Shown here: positions 34,652 through 41,916 of the stretch, in pieces
How the letters are laid out: every line of letters begins with the position of its first letter
Position numbering within the stretch: position 1 is the stretch's first letter
NCBI RefSeq assembly: GCF_900218035.1
Contig: NZ_OBMR01000011.1
Span: 1 to 64,000, forward strand
DNA: 64,000 nucleotides
DNA from: Pseudobutyrivibrio ruminis DSM 9787
GTDB taxonomy: Bacteria > Bacillota > Clostridia > Lachnospirales > Lachnospiraceae
Direction of reading: 5' to 3'
Translations under genes and position numbers: made by a program
The notes under the pieces: model-generated
The model's input: the letters and a program-made list of their open reading frames with translations, nothing else
Told to the model about the DNA's origin: nothing
Database searches by the model: none

Positions 34652-35566
34652 TTATTGTACAACGTTTACGTGCTGTATAACGGTTGTTTCATCTGTGATT
34701 GGTAAAATCATGGCCCCCTGCTCTTGTAAAGATTCAATCAATCCAGGTAAAGCCTCAACTGTCGCATTTTTATTTGAAGCGTCATGCAACAATACTACAG
34801 ACGTTTTGTATTTTACCACATCCTTCATTACATTATCAATAAGCTGTTCTGTTGTAAACGCAGAAGATGTAGCATCTCCCGAAGCAACATTCCAATCGTA
34901 GTATACAACGCCCTGATTATTTAAGTAATTAATGAATGTAGACATGCTTGTAGTGCTGACCTTATTACTGCTTCCTCCTGGGAAACGATAATATTTAGTG
35001 TCAACACCAGTAGTTTCTAATATTAAATTATGAATTTTGTTATAATCTTGTGCAAAAGCATCCTCAGACGCATATATCTCGCCAAAATTATGGCTATATG
35101 AGTGCATACCAATAGTATGACCTTCGTCCACGATGCGTTTGTATTGTTCACCGTAAAGCTCTAAATCCTTGCCACAAACAAAGAATGTAGCCTTTACATT
35201 ATAATCGTCTAAAATATCTAATATTTCATCTGTGTTGCTGCTAGGGCCATCATCGAATGTCAAATACACCATAGGTATATCGCCCTCTTCAGCAATATTA
35301 TCAACGTTATCGACTTGGTAGACATCATCCAATATACTGTCATCCACCATTTCGTTTTCATTCTCTACATCAGTAGTAACATAAACCTGCTTAGCAAGGC
35401 TATCCAACTGCCTCTGCAAAGAGAAAACCTCAAACAAAAGGAAGCTCATTACAGAAATTGTAAGTAGCATAAATACTAAAACAGTAGTGACAATAAATTT
35501 TTTCATTCTGGCAACGCGTCTGCGCTTTGCCCTTTGTCTCTCAAGCCCCTCAAATGAACTCTCCAA
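34652..35566 (-). CDS. Membrane-anchored NodB-type polysaccharide deacetylase
   Basis: A 304-residue protein with a basic N-terminus (RQRAKRRRVARMKK), one membrane segment about 24-48, and a NodB domain outside. Motif 1 TFDDGPS is at 103-109 with the catalytic Asp; motif 2 is HSYSHN with His155 and His159 for metal; motif 3 is YRFPGGSSN. It most likely removes acetyl from peptidoglycan GlcNAc, giving lysozyme resistance or controlling wall growth. TTG start with GGGAGG 8 bases upstream. It opens the long operon after the tsf terminator. Confidence 0.9.
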   Translation of the reverse strand: MESSFEGLERQRAKRRRVARMKKFIVTTVLVFMLLTISVMSFLLFEVFSLQRQLDSLAKQVYVTTDVENENEMVDDSILDDVYQVDNVDNIAEEGDIPMVYLTFDDGPSSNTDEILDILDDYNVKATFFVCGKDLELYGEQYKRIVDEGHTIGMHSYSHNFGEIYASEDAFAQDYNKIHNLILETTGVDTKYYRFPGGSSNKVSTTSMSTFINYLNNQGVVYYDWNVASGDATSSAFTTEQLIDNVMKDVVKYKTSVVLLHDASNKNATVEALPGLIESLQEQGAMILPITDETTVIQHVNVVQ

Positions 35567-35598
35567 AACAAAATCCTCCCCATAAAAATTTCTCTTTT

Positions 35599-35627
35599 AT
35601 TTTATCACAACGATTTCTCAATATAAA
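35599..35627 (-). promoter_or_regulatory. Probable extended -10 promoter of the deacetylase-bactofilin-pyrH operon
   Basis: Minus-strand TGATAAAAT (extended -10; TAAAAT at 35599-35604) with a weak -35 TTTATA (35622-35627), spacing 17. It lies just after the tsf terminator. Confidence 0.6.
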
Positions 35628-35631
35628 GGGG

Positions 35632-35667
35632 GTAAAAAATAAAGAGCCCACTAAATGTGGACTCTTT
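35632..35667 (-). terminator. Terminator of rpsB-tsf
   Basis: An 11-bp stem AAAGAGTCCAC/GTGGGCTCTTT with one G-U pair and a 5-base loop, then ATTTTTT on the minus strand, 28 bases after the tsf stop. Confidence 0.9.
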
Positions 35668-35694
35668 TATTATTTTCTTAGCTTGGAATACTAA

Positions 35695-36618
35695 TTAAAG
35701 CTGAGCTGCAACTTCTGCTGCGAAATCCTCAACCTTCTTCTCAAGACCTTCGCCTGTCTCAAAACGAACGAATCTCTTGACGTTGAGCTCAGAACCTGTC
35801 TCCTTAGAAACCTGCTCTAAGTACTTAGCAACTGTCTGCTTTCCATCCTCAGCCTTAACATAAACCTGATCAAGTAAGCAGATTTCCTTAAGCTCCTTAG
35901 ATACACGACCTTCAATCATACCATTGATAACCTTCTCAGGCTTCTGTGACTCCTTAGGATCGTTCATGATCTGAGCAAGAAGGATTTCCTTCTCGTGAGC
36001 AATGTAATCAGCTGATACTTCATCACGGCTAACATACTTAGGATTAAGAGCTGCAATCTGCATAGCAAGATTTGTAGCTGCTTCCTTAGCTGCATCACTC
36101 TCAGTGCCAGCCATATCAACGATAACGCCGATACGTCCACCACCGTGTGTGTAAGAAACAACGAATCCGTCAGATACTACCTTCTCGAAACGACGAAGTG
36201 AAAGCTTCTCGCCGATTGTAGCTACCATCTCAACGTGTACGTCGTTAACTGTCTTTGATGAATCCTCTGCCCATGGCTGAGCAAGTAACTCATCGATTGT
36301 AGTAACATCAGACTTAAGAATCTGGTTAGCAACCTTCTCAACATATGCCTGGAACTTCTCGTTCTTAGCAACGAAATCTGTCTCTGAGTTAACCTCAAGA
36401 ACAACAGCTGTATTGCCTTCAACTACAACTTTGCAAATACCCTCTGCAGCGATACGAGATGCTTTCTTTTCAGCCTTTGCAGCACCGTTCTTACGAAGGA
36501 GCTCGAAAGCTGCATCCATATCACCATCACACTCAGCGAGTGCTTTCTTACAATCCATCATACCTGCGCCAGACTGCTCGCGAAGGTCTTTTACCATTGC
36601 TGCTGTAATAGCTGCCAT
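35695..36618 (-). CDS. tsf: Elongation factor Ts
   Basis: A 307-residue nucleotide-exchange factor for EF-Tu. The N-terminal UBA-like part reads VKDLREQSGAGMMDCKKAL and the core contains NSETDFVAKNEKF, both strong family marks. It follows rpsB by 2 bases and ends the two-gene unit. Confidence 0.98.
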   Translation of the reverse strand: MAAITAAMVKDLREQSGAGMMDCKKALAECDGDMDAAFELLRKNGAAKAEKKASRIAAEGICKVVVEGNTAVVLEVNSETDFVAKNEKFQAYVEKVANQILKSDVTTIDELLAQPWAEDSSKTVNDVHVEMVATIGEKLSLRRFEKVVSDGFVVSYTHGGGRIGVIVDMAGTESDAAKEAATNLAMQIAALNPKYVSRDEVSADYIAHEKEILLAQIMNDPKESQKPEKVINGMIEGRVSKELKEICLLDQVYVKAEDGKQTVAKYLEQVSKETGSELNVKRFVRFETGEGLEKKVEDFAAEVAAQL

Positions 36619-36620
36619 AA

Positions 36621-37352
36621 TTATGCCTCCTCTTCTGCTTCTGCTGACTCCTCAGCAACCTCATTCATTTCACCCTGCTTTGCTTCGATAACAGCGTCTG
36701 CCATCTTAGCAACGATAAGCTTAACTGCACGGATAGCATCATCGTTACCTGGGATAACGTAATCAAGCTCATCTGGATCACAGTTAGTATCACAAACACC
36801 TACAAGTGGAATACCAAGTGCGTGTGCTTCCTGGATACAAATGTGCTCCTTCTTAGGATCAATAACAAAAATAGCATCTGGAATACGGTTCATTTCCTTG
36901 ATACCGCCGAGAACCTTTGTAAGCTTCTCCTGCTCCTTCTTGAGCTGAGTAACTTCCTTCTTTGGAAGAAGGTCAAATGTTCCGTCTGCTTCCATCTTCT
37001 CGATTTCCTTAAGACGAGCGATTCTTGTCTGAACTGTCTTAAAGTTTGTAAGCATACCACCGAGCCATCTCTCGTTTACATAGAACATACCACAACGCTC
37101 TGCCTCTGTAGCGATAGCATCCTGAGCCTGCTTCTTTGTACCTACGAAAAGGATTGTACCACCCTGCTGTGCGATGTCGAAGATAACATCGTAAGCATCG
37201 TCTACCATACCTACAGACTTCTGAAGGTCGATAATGTGGATACCATTACGCTCTGTGTAGATGTATGGAGCCATCTTAGGGTTCCATCTACGTGTCTGAT
37301 GTCCAAAGTGAACACCTGCCTCGAGTAACTGCTTCATTGAAATAACACTCAT
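36621..37352 (-). CDS. rpsB: 30S ribosomal protein S2
   Basis: A 243-residue protein beginning [19 protein letters not shown], with [11 protein letters not shown] and the C-terminal acidic tail usual for S2. Its AGGAGG ribosome site is 7 bases before the ATG and overlaps a nine-codon upstream ORF. A structured leader precedes it, which suggests feedback by S2 or another ribosomal protein. It lies after the fla/che cluster, as in Bacillus. Confidence 0.98.
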   Translation of the reverse strand: MSVISMKQLLEAGVHFGHQTRRWNPKMAPYIYTERNGIHIIDLQKSVGMVDDAYDVIFDIAQQGGTILFVGTKKQAQDAIATEAERCGMFYVNERWLGGMLTNFKTVQTRIARLKEIEKMEADGTFDLLPKKEVTQLKKEQEKLTKVLGGIKEMNRIPDAIFVIDPKKEHICIQEAHALGIPLVGVCDTNCDPDELDYVIPGNDDAIRAVKLIVAKMADAVIEAKQGEMNEVAEESAEAEEEA

Positions 37353-37353
37353 T

Positions 37354-37383
37354 TTAATACCTCCTGGTTTGTTTCTTCCGCAT
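37354..37383 (-). CDS. Candidate nine-codon leader ORF upstream of rpsB
   Basis: ATG at 37381-37383 reads MRKKQTRRY then TAA. AGGAGG lies 4 bases upstream, and the stop ends one base before the rpsB ATG. The tandem Arg codons AGG AGG are themselves the rpsB ribosome site. It may be translated and coupled to rpsB, or simply arise from two neighbouring ribosome-site sequences. Confidence 0.35.
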   Translation of the reverse strand: MRKKQTRRY

Positions 37384-37391
37384 AATTCCTC

Positions 37392-37434
37392 CTGACAACC
37401 ACCCCGCCTACTGTAGGTTGGGAACCAATGTCAG
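37392..37434 (-). promoter_or_regulatory. Structured rpsB leader, possible ribosomal-protein regulatory RNA
   Basis: CTGACA and TGTCAG close a 43-base fold that contains CCC/GGG pairs and a small CCTAC/TAGG hairpin. The closing 3' arm runs into the AGGAGG of the leader ORF, so folding could hide it. Confidence 0.55.
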
Positions 37435-37465
37435 TCCTTATGCGTGTATTTTCAACAGCTCTAAA

Positions 37466-37494
37466 AGTTTACCATAAAAAAACCCACCATGCAA
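37466..37494 (-). promoter_or_regulatory. Promoter of rpsB-tsf
   Basis: Minus-strand -35 TTGCAT (37489-37494), 17-base spacer and extended -10 TGGTAAACT (TAAACT at 37466-37471). The -35 lies inside the upstream terminator hairpin. Confidence 0.7.
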
Positions 37495-37522
37495 CACCTA
37501 TTATTAGGTGTTACTCAGTGGG
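37476..37522 (-). terminator. Terminator of the fla/che operon
   Basis: Stem CCCAC/GTGGG enclosing AACACCT/AGGTGTT, followed by TTTTTTT on the minus strand. The 5' arm begins inside the last codons of the upstream gene (stop at 37511-37513). Confidence 0.88.
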
Positions 37523-38065
37523 TGGTGTTGTTGTTCTATGATCTTTGTTGACAAGTAAAACAATAATATCATCGTATGTACTATCCGCTCTTACATAGAA
37601 TGTGCCGGACTGAATTCTGTTATCAACCCCTAGCGTATTCATGTAGTCGTTGAATTCCGATGCAGAATCAACTAAACCTGCCTTATAAAGATTAGCTGCA
37701 ACTGTATCTGATGACTCTCCGCTGTTTACTGTAAACGGAATGTATTTAACTGTAGACTCAGAGCTTTCTACAACAGGTTCATTTTCAGCATCAGTCTCTT
37801 CTGTCTCTTCAGGCGCTACTTCTTCTGTTGGTTGTTCCTCAGGAGCGGCTGCATCTTCTTCAGATGTTTCATCCTTAGTTTCCTCTTCAGATGCCTCATC
37901 CTCCGGCATAACCATTCCAAGCTCTGTAGCTTCTTCAATTATTTCTTCATCAGTCATTTCCTTTGAAGAAAAATCAGTTCTACCAAAATAAAAACTAATG
38001 GAAAGCACAAGTGTTGCAAAAATAACACCTATGCCTATACCTCTCATGTAATATTTAAGTCTCAT
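37511..38065 (-). CDS. Membrane protein with an MltG/YceG-like small domain only
   Basis: A 184-residue protein. One membrane segment lies about 10-28 (GIGIGVIFATLVLSISFYF). An acidic Glu/Thr/Ser-rich linker covers about 35-105. The C-terminal 70 residues (FTVNSGESSDTVAANLYKAG and IQSGTFYVRADSTYDDI) resemble the LysM-like subdomain of MltG lytic transglycosylases. The catalytic domain is missing, and a terminator follows at once, so this is a complete short gene. Its start overlaps the upstream stop (TAATG). The function is unknown; binding to septal or flagellar-site wall is possible. Confidence 0.7.
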   Translation of the reverse strand: MRLKYYMRGIGIGVIFATLVLSISFYFGRTDFSSKEMTDEEIIEEATELGMVMPEDEASEEETKDETSEEDAAAPEEQPTEEVAPEETEETDAENEPVVESSESTVKYIPFTVNSGESSDTVAANLYKAGLVDSASEFNDYMNTLGVDNRIQSGTFYVRADSTYDDIIVLLVNKDHRTTTPPTE

Positions 38066-38790
38066 TATTTGCCCTCCTGATATAATCCGAGAACAAATTT
38101 AACTTCGCCTAAACCTCTACCTAGCTTCTTAGCTATCTCAACTTCGCTAAGACCTTCGTCGTGAAGAGTTAAGATTTCAAGATTGTCATTTTGTTTTGGA
38201 CGAACTGTTTCGTCTGCAAATTTTTCTGCTAAAGCCTCAGTAAAGGATACCGGCTCAGTTGCCTTGCTTTCAGTAGATTGAGCCTCAAATTCGATTTTGG
38301 CCTGCTCTAGCTTTTGCTTTTCTTCGGATATTTCGATTTCTCTATCTCGAAGTAAATCAAGCTTCTTAGCAATAGATGAATCCAAAGCAACAAGTGTATC
38401 TTCTAAATCTGAAAGCTTTTTAGTCATATCAACTGTATCCTGCTGCTTTTCATTAAGCATTGAATACATGAATGTAACTTCTTTATGGGACTTGTCAACA
38501 GATTCCAAAACTGTATCTGAATACTGAGAGATTTGCATAATCTTCTCGTTTGTTTCTTTATCTGTTTTACGATCCATTTCTTCAATGGCCTCGTCAATTG
38601 TGGCAGAAAGCTTATCTTCCATTTCTACCTTTGCATCAGCCATTTTGTCCTTTATGATTTCTTCTATTTGCTCTTTTGTAAGCTTTTGAAGATTTTCTTT
38701 GTCTTTGTTTGATAACTTTTCAGACACAAAAAAACTCCCAATACAAAAGGCTAAGCCTATGATTAGGAGTGTAATTTCAAGAACGGTCAT
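38065..38790 (-). CDS. DUF6115-type membrane coiled-coil protein, SwrB-like
   Basis: A 241-residue protein: one membrane segment (about 3-22), a coiled coil of about 130 residues (EEIIKDKMADAKVEMEDK onward), and a C-terminal helix-turn-helix-like end, LTLHDEGLSEVEIAKKLGRG. Order and position right after fliA match SwrB of Bacillus, a membrane protein that promotes flagellar export and basal-body maturation. The similarity I see is in architecture and position; sequence similarity is not tested. Confidence 0.72.
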   Translation of the reverse strand: MTVLEITLLIIGLAFCIGSFFVSEKLSNKDKENLQKLTKEQIEEIIKDKMADAKVEMEDKLSATIDEAIEEMDRKTDKETNEKIMQISQYSDTVLESVDKSHKEVTFMYSMLNEKQQDTVDMTKKLSDLEDTLVALDSSIAKKLDLLRDREIEISEEKQKLEQAKIEFEAQSTESKATEPVSFTEALAEKFADETVRPKQNDNLEILTLHDEGLSEVEIAKKLGRGLGEVKFVLGLYQEGK

Positions 38791-38803
38791 TTCAGTCCCC
38801 CTG

Positions 38804-39130
38804 TTAAACTCTCATATCAAATGAAGGTGTAGGTTTCTCAGATACCTTTCCATCACCTTCTAGCTTTTCTTCTTGTTTAATCTTAGAGGGTTTACGTTTT
38901 TTATTTCCTTCATAACCTTTGCCATTGCCTTCACGGTCATATTTATCCTCAGTACGCTTTGCGTTGTAAAGATCATTGACCTGTTTGGCTTGCTGCTCCT
39001 GCTTCTTTTCGACGGTCTGCGTCAAAACTTCCTGCTGAAGCATTGGCTTTTGATCCTCAGTAGCCTTTGTATGGCTAATCTCGTTGGTGTTTTGGATCAT
39101 TCCGTTAAAATTAATAGGACTAATTGACAT
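38804..39130 (-). CDS. Small hydrophilic protein of the fla/che operon, unknown function
   Basis: A 108-residue protein I do not recognise. The N-terminus (SISPINFNGMIQNTNEIS) is weakly ordered. The rest is very rich in Lys, Glu and Gln and looks disordered. No membrane segment or cysteine. It sits between fliA and the SwrB-like gene. The N-terminus resembles in style the flexible N-termini of flagellar export substrates, which is only a guess. Confidence 0.6.
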   Translation of the reverse strand: MSISPINFNGMIQNTNEISHTKATEDQKPMLQQEVLTQTVEKKQEQQAKQVNDLYNAKRTEDKYDREGNGKGYEGNKKRKPSKIKQEEKLEGDGKVSEKPTPSFDMRV

Positions 39131-39174
39131 AACATTCCCTCCCTATGGAATACCACACAATTAAACTGCCAACA

Positions 39175-39939
39175 CTATTTTATTAGTATCCCCATGTATT
39201 CTCCAAGAGATCCTCTCATCTTTTGAAGGGCCTTGGTATGGAGTTGTGATACTCTTGATTCCGAAACCTCAAGAGCTGCACTTATTTCTTTTAAAGTCAT
39301 ATCTTCGTAATAATACAAAAGAATGACTTGTTTTTCTTTTTCTGTAAGTTTATCTAATGCCTCTTGTAACTTTTGAGTAAGCTCCTGCTTAGAAATGTTG
39401 TCTTCTGGCTGAATAAAATGAGAATTGTGTTCTGCTTCCATAACTGGTTCATTTCCAGCTTCAACAAATTCATTCAATGAAACAACATTAGTAACATTAA
39501 GCTGTGATTGCCATTTCAAAAATTCATCAGAAGATATATTTAATTCTGCTGCGACTTCCTCGTCCGAAGCACTGTGTCCAGTGCGAGCTTCAATTGTCTT
39601 GATTGCATCATCAATCATACGCTGACGCTGTCTGATTGTACGTGGAATCCAATCCATTTTACGAATCTGATCTAAAATGGATCCTCTGATACGAAGACTT
39701 GCATATGTTTCGAATTTAACATCCTTCGCTAAGTCAAACTTATCAATCGCATCAATGAGGCCAAAGATACCATAGCTGCATAAATCCTCGTATTCAACGG
39801 TGTTACCCAAGTACATACAAAGACGTCCTGCAACAATTTTAACAAGCGATGCATATTCAAGTATTAACTGCTCTCTAAGCTCTGGGGATGGGCTAACCTT
39901 ATATTTATCCCAAAGCTTTTCCTTGTCAGCTGCCTTCAT
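39175..39939 (-). CDS. fliA: Flagellar sigma factor FliA/SigD (sigma-28)
   Basis: A 254-residue sigma factor of the FliA/WhiG family. Region 2 holds YEDLCSYGIFGLIDAIDKFD and FETYASLRIRGSILDQIRKMDW; region 4 ends LKEISAALEVSESRVSQLHTKAL. It directs RNA polymerase to late flagellar, motility and chemotaxis genes. No FlgM anti-sigma gene is in the window. It lies near the end of the operon, as sigD does in Bacillus, where position limits its amount. Confidence 0.96.
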   Translation of the reverse strand: MKAADKEKLWDKYKVSPSPELREQLILEYASLVKIVAGRLCMYLGNTVEYEDLCSYGIFGLIDAIDKFDLAKDVKFETYASLRIRGSILDQIRKMDWIPRTIRQRQRMIDDAIKTIEARTGHSASDEEVAAELNISSDEFLKWQSQLNVTNVVSLNEFVEAGNEPVMEAEHNSHFIQPEDNISKQELTQKLQEALDKLTEKEKQVILLYYYEDMTLKEISAALEVSESRVSQLHTKALQKMRGSLGEYMGILIK

Positions 39940-39974
39940 TTATGCCCCCTTTAGTATCGTTTAATCAGAAATAT

Positions 39975-40277
39975 TTAGCCTTCCTCTGATTCTAACGAGT
40001 TGTCCTCTGTGGTGTCGATTTCTTCTGTTTGCTCAATATCCCCTGCGTCTGGAACTACGCCGTCCAATTGATCATCAATGGAAGCCGGTGGTTCTAATGT
40101 GCGGAAGGAATAATCAAGCACAATTTTAATGATAGTTCCCATTACTAAAAAAATGGCAACTACAATAACTAAACGGCTGAGGAAAACTGAAAAACCAGCC
40201 CTTTGTACAATTGAAACAACACAAGATATAAGCGCTGCTGCTAGCGTAATTATTATAGGAATAGGCTTAGTATTCAT
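39975..40277 (-). CDS. Small membrane protein between cheD and fliA, unknown function
   Basis: A 100-residue protein with two hydrophobic segments (IPIIITLAAALISCVVSIV and FLSRLVIVVAIFLVMGTII) and an acidic C-terminal tail of about 40 residues. The start MNTKPIPI at 40277 is set by GGAGG just upstream. I do not recognise the family. Its steady place in a motility operon suggests a role in motility, but none can be shown. Confidence 0.72.
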   Translation of the reverse strand: MNTKPIPIIITLAAALISCVVSIVQRAGFSVFLSRLVIVVAIFLVMGTIIKIVLDYSFRTLEPPASIDDQLDGVVPDAGDIEQTEEIDTTEDNSLESEEG

Positions 40278-40305
40278 TTGTTCCTCCAACCACTTATTAT
40301 ATATT

Positions 40306-40794
40306 TTAAATAATCTTAAGCTCTTTGCCAACTGCTTTTATATAGTACTCTCCAGTTTCGCTATAAATCTCAACTGTACGACCATAATTCAAACCACAGT
40401 CTTCTGCTACAAGCCTAACTCCAAGCTCCTTTAGCTTCGCTTTTGAAGCCTCTGCATTTCTCTCCCCGACATTAATGCCAGCAGCGGACGCGCCAGGCAT
40501 TTCAAACATCTTAGCGCCCCCTGCTATTTTTGCTACTAGCTTCATTTTATTTGCCCCAGCTTTAAGCATATCATCATAAAGCTTCTGTATGCCTGTATCT
40601 GCAAACTTCGCAATATTTGAATTGTTGCGAATAGCTGTGCTATCAGGCAACATTATATGTGCCAAGCCAGTAATCTTTGTAGATGGATCATATAATGCAA
40701 TTCCAATACACGAACCGAGACCAATAGTAGTCAGTGCATCCGGAGCTTTACATATTTTTAGATCGGCCATGCCGACTTTAATCATCTGCCCCAT
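40306..40794 (-). CDS. cheD: Chemoreceptor glutamine deamidase CheD
   Basis: A 162-residue protein. The catalytic trio is visible as Thr23, Cys29 (GLGSCIGIAL) and His46 (GLAHIMLPDS). CheD deamidates receptor glutamines and also activates CheC, encoded directly upstream. The start MGQMIKVG at 40794 has AAGGAG nine bases before it; a longer reading would overlap cheC. Confidence 0.96.
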   Translation of the reverse strand: MGQMIKVGMADLKICKAPDALTTIGLGSCIGIALYDPSTKITGLAHIMLPDSTAIRNNSNIAKFADTGIQKLYDDMLKAGANKMKLVAKIAGGAKMFEMPGASAAGINVGERNAEASKAKLKELGVRLVAEDCGLNYGRTVEIYSETGEYYIKAVGKELKII

Positions 40795-40807
40795 ACTCTC
40801 ACTCTCC

Positions 40808-41422
40808 TTAGATTGGTACACCAAGTGCCGTTAATATTTTTGCATAAGAATCTTCTTCTGGCATCAAAATAAAATGCCCCTTGATTCCCAAATCATCAGA
40901 GAATTCTGTATTGATCATCAGTGCATTATCTCCGAATATACCGAATTGTACTGCAGGCACAGAAAGAATGGCTGCTGCCATATCAACTGCTACAAAAGGT
41001 ACTGAAGGAACTATTGTAAGATTTGTAAGTCCTGAAAGTGCGGACAAATAAGATCCTGCAATAATGTTTCCGATTTCCTTAATAGCTGATAAATCCATCT
41101 CGTCGAATGGCTCAGCATAGCTATCATCTCTCATCATAAGCTTATTAACAATATGATGAGCTGATGCCATATCCATAAGGAACATCATGGAACCATCGAT
41201 ATCCTGTTCAACACCAAGCATAATGCCTACTATAATTTCGTCCTCTGCTCCAATCGCTGAGCCTAAATCCTCAACTGGCAAAAAAGCCACCTCTGGAACG
41301 CTCATATCGATTCTTAGGCCAAGCATATTGGCGATGGCAGTTGTTGCATTGCCAGCGCCAATATTACCTATTTCTTTGAGAACGTCAAAATATTTTGAAT
41401 TAACCTCATCTAATGTGAGCAT
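40808..41422 (-). CDS. cheC: CheY-P phosphatase CheC
   Basis: A 204-residue protein with two copies of the active-site pattern ExxN: EIGNIGAGNATTAI near residue 17 and EIGNIIAGSYLSAL near 115. Both have Glu and Asn, so both sites may work. CheC removes phosphate from CheY-P and is switched by CheD. It follows cheW by 12 bases. Confidence 0.96.
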   Translation of the reverse strand: MLTLDEVNSKYFDVLKEIGNIGAGNATTAIANMLGLRIDMSVPEVAFLPVEDLGSAIGAEDEIIVGIMLGVEQDIDGSMMFLMDMASAHHIVNKLMMRDDSYAEPFDEMDLSAIKEIGNIIAGSYLSALSGLTNLTIVPSVPFVAVDMAAAILSVPAVQFGIFGDNALMINTEFSDDLGIKGHFILMPEEDSYAKILTALGVPI

Positions 41423-41434
41423 ACTTACCTCCCT

Positions 41435-41902
41435 TTAAGAAGCATCGTTCTCCCCAATAATTGAGCTAATTTCGAAAATAGAAATAAGCTCATCTCCATT
41501 CTTTCCTACACCGTTAATAAATGAGTTCTTGCTCTTAAGTGTAGATGATGGAGCCTCAATATCATCCTCTGATAATGAAAGAACTTCCTTAACCTCGTCT
41601 ACGATAACACCCATTAATCCGCCGCCATCAAGCTTAAGGATAATAATTCTAGATGCATCTGTAAACTCATCATCATCAAGATTCATTCTTCTACGAAGGC
41701 TCATAACAGGAACAACTTCGCCTCGAAGATTGATAACTCCTCTGTAGTAAGAAGGAGCCTTTGGAACTCTTGTAATTTTACTCATACGAACAATGTTATC
41801 AATATAGGAAATGTCGATACCATAATGCTCGCCGCCTATTTTTACTACAATGTATTGCTTTTTTTCTTTTTCAACTACATCATACATAGCTAAATCTGAC
41901 AT
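41435..41902 (-). CDS. cheW: Chemotaxis coupling protein CheW
   Basis: A 155-residue SH3-like protein that links receptors to CheA. YRGVINLRGEVVPVMSLRRR and GVIVDEVKEVL are family blocks. It lies 14 bases after cheA. Length is normal. Confidence 0.96.
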   Translation of the reverse strand: MSDLAMYDVVEKEKKQYIVVKIGGEHYGIDISYIDNIVRMSKITRVPKAPSYYRGVINLRGEVVPVMSLRRRMNLDDDEFTDASRIIILKLDGGGLMGVIVDEVKEVLSLSEDDIEAPSSTLKSKNSFINGVGKNGDELISIFEISSIIGENDAS

Positions 41903-41916
41903 GGTCTCACCTCCTA

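Noticed and set aside
36822-37328. A 168-codon open frame opposite rpsB
   Set aside because: It is antisense to a full-length S2 gene, rich in Leu/Cys from reversed codons, and has no promoter or ribosome site.
37511-38065. Frameshifted or decayed mltG
   Set aside because: No remains of the catalytic domain follow in any frame; a terminator overlaps the stop codon, so the gene appears complete as it is.
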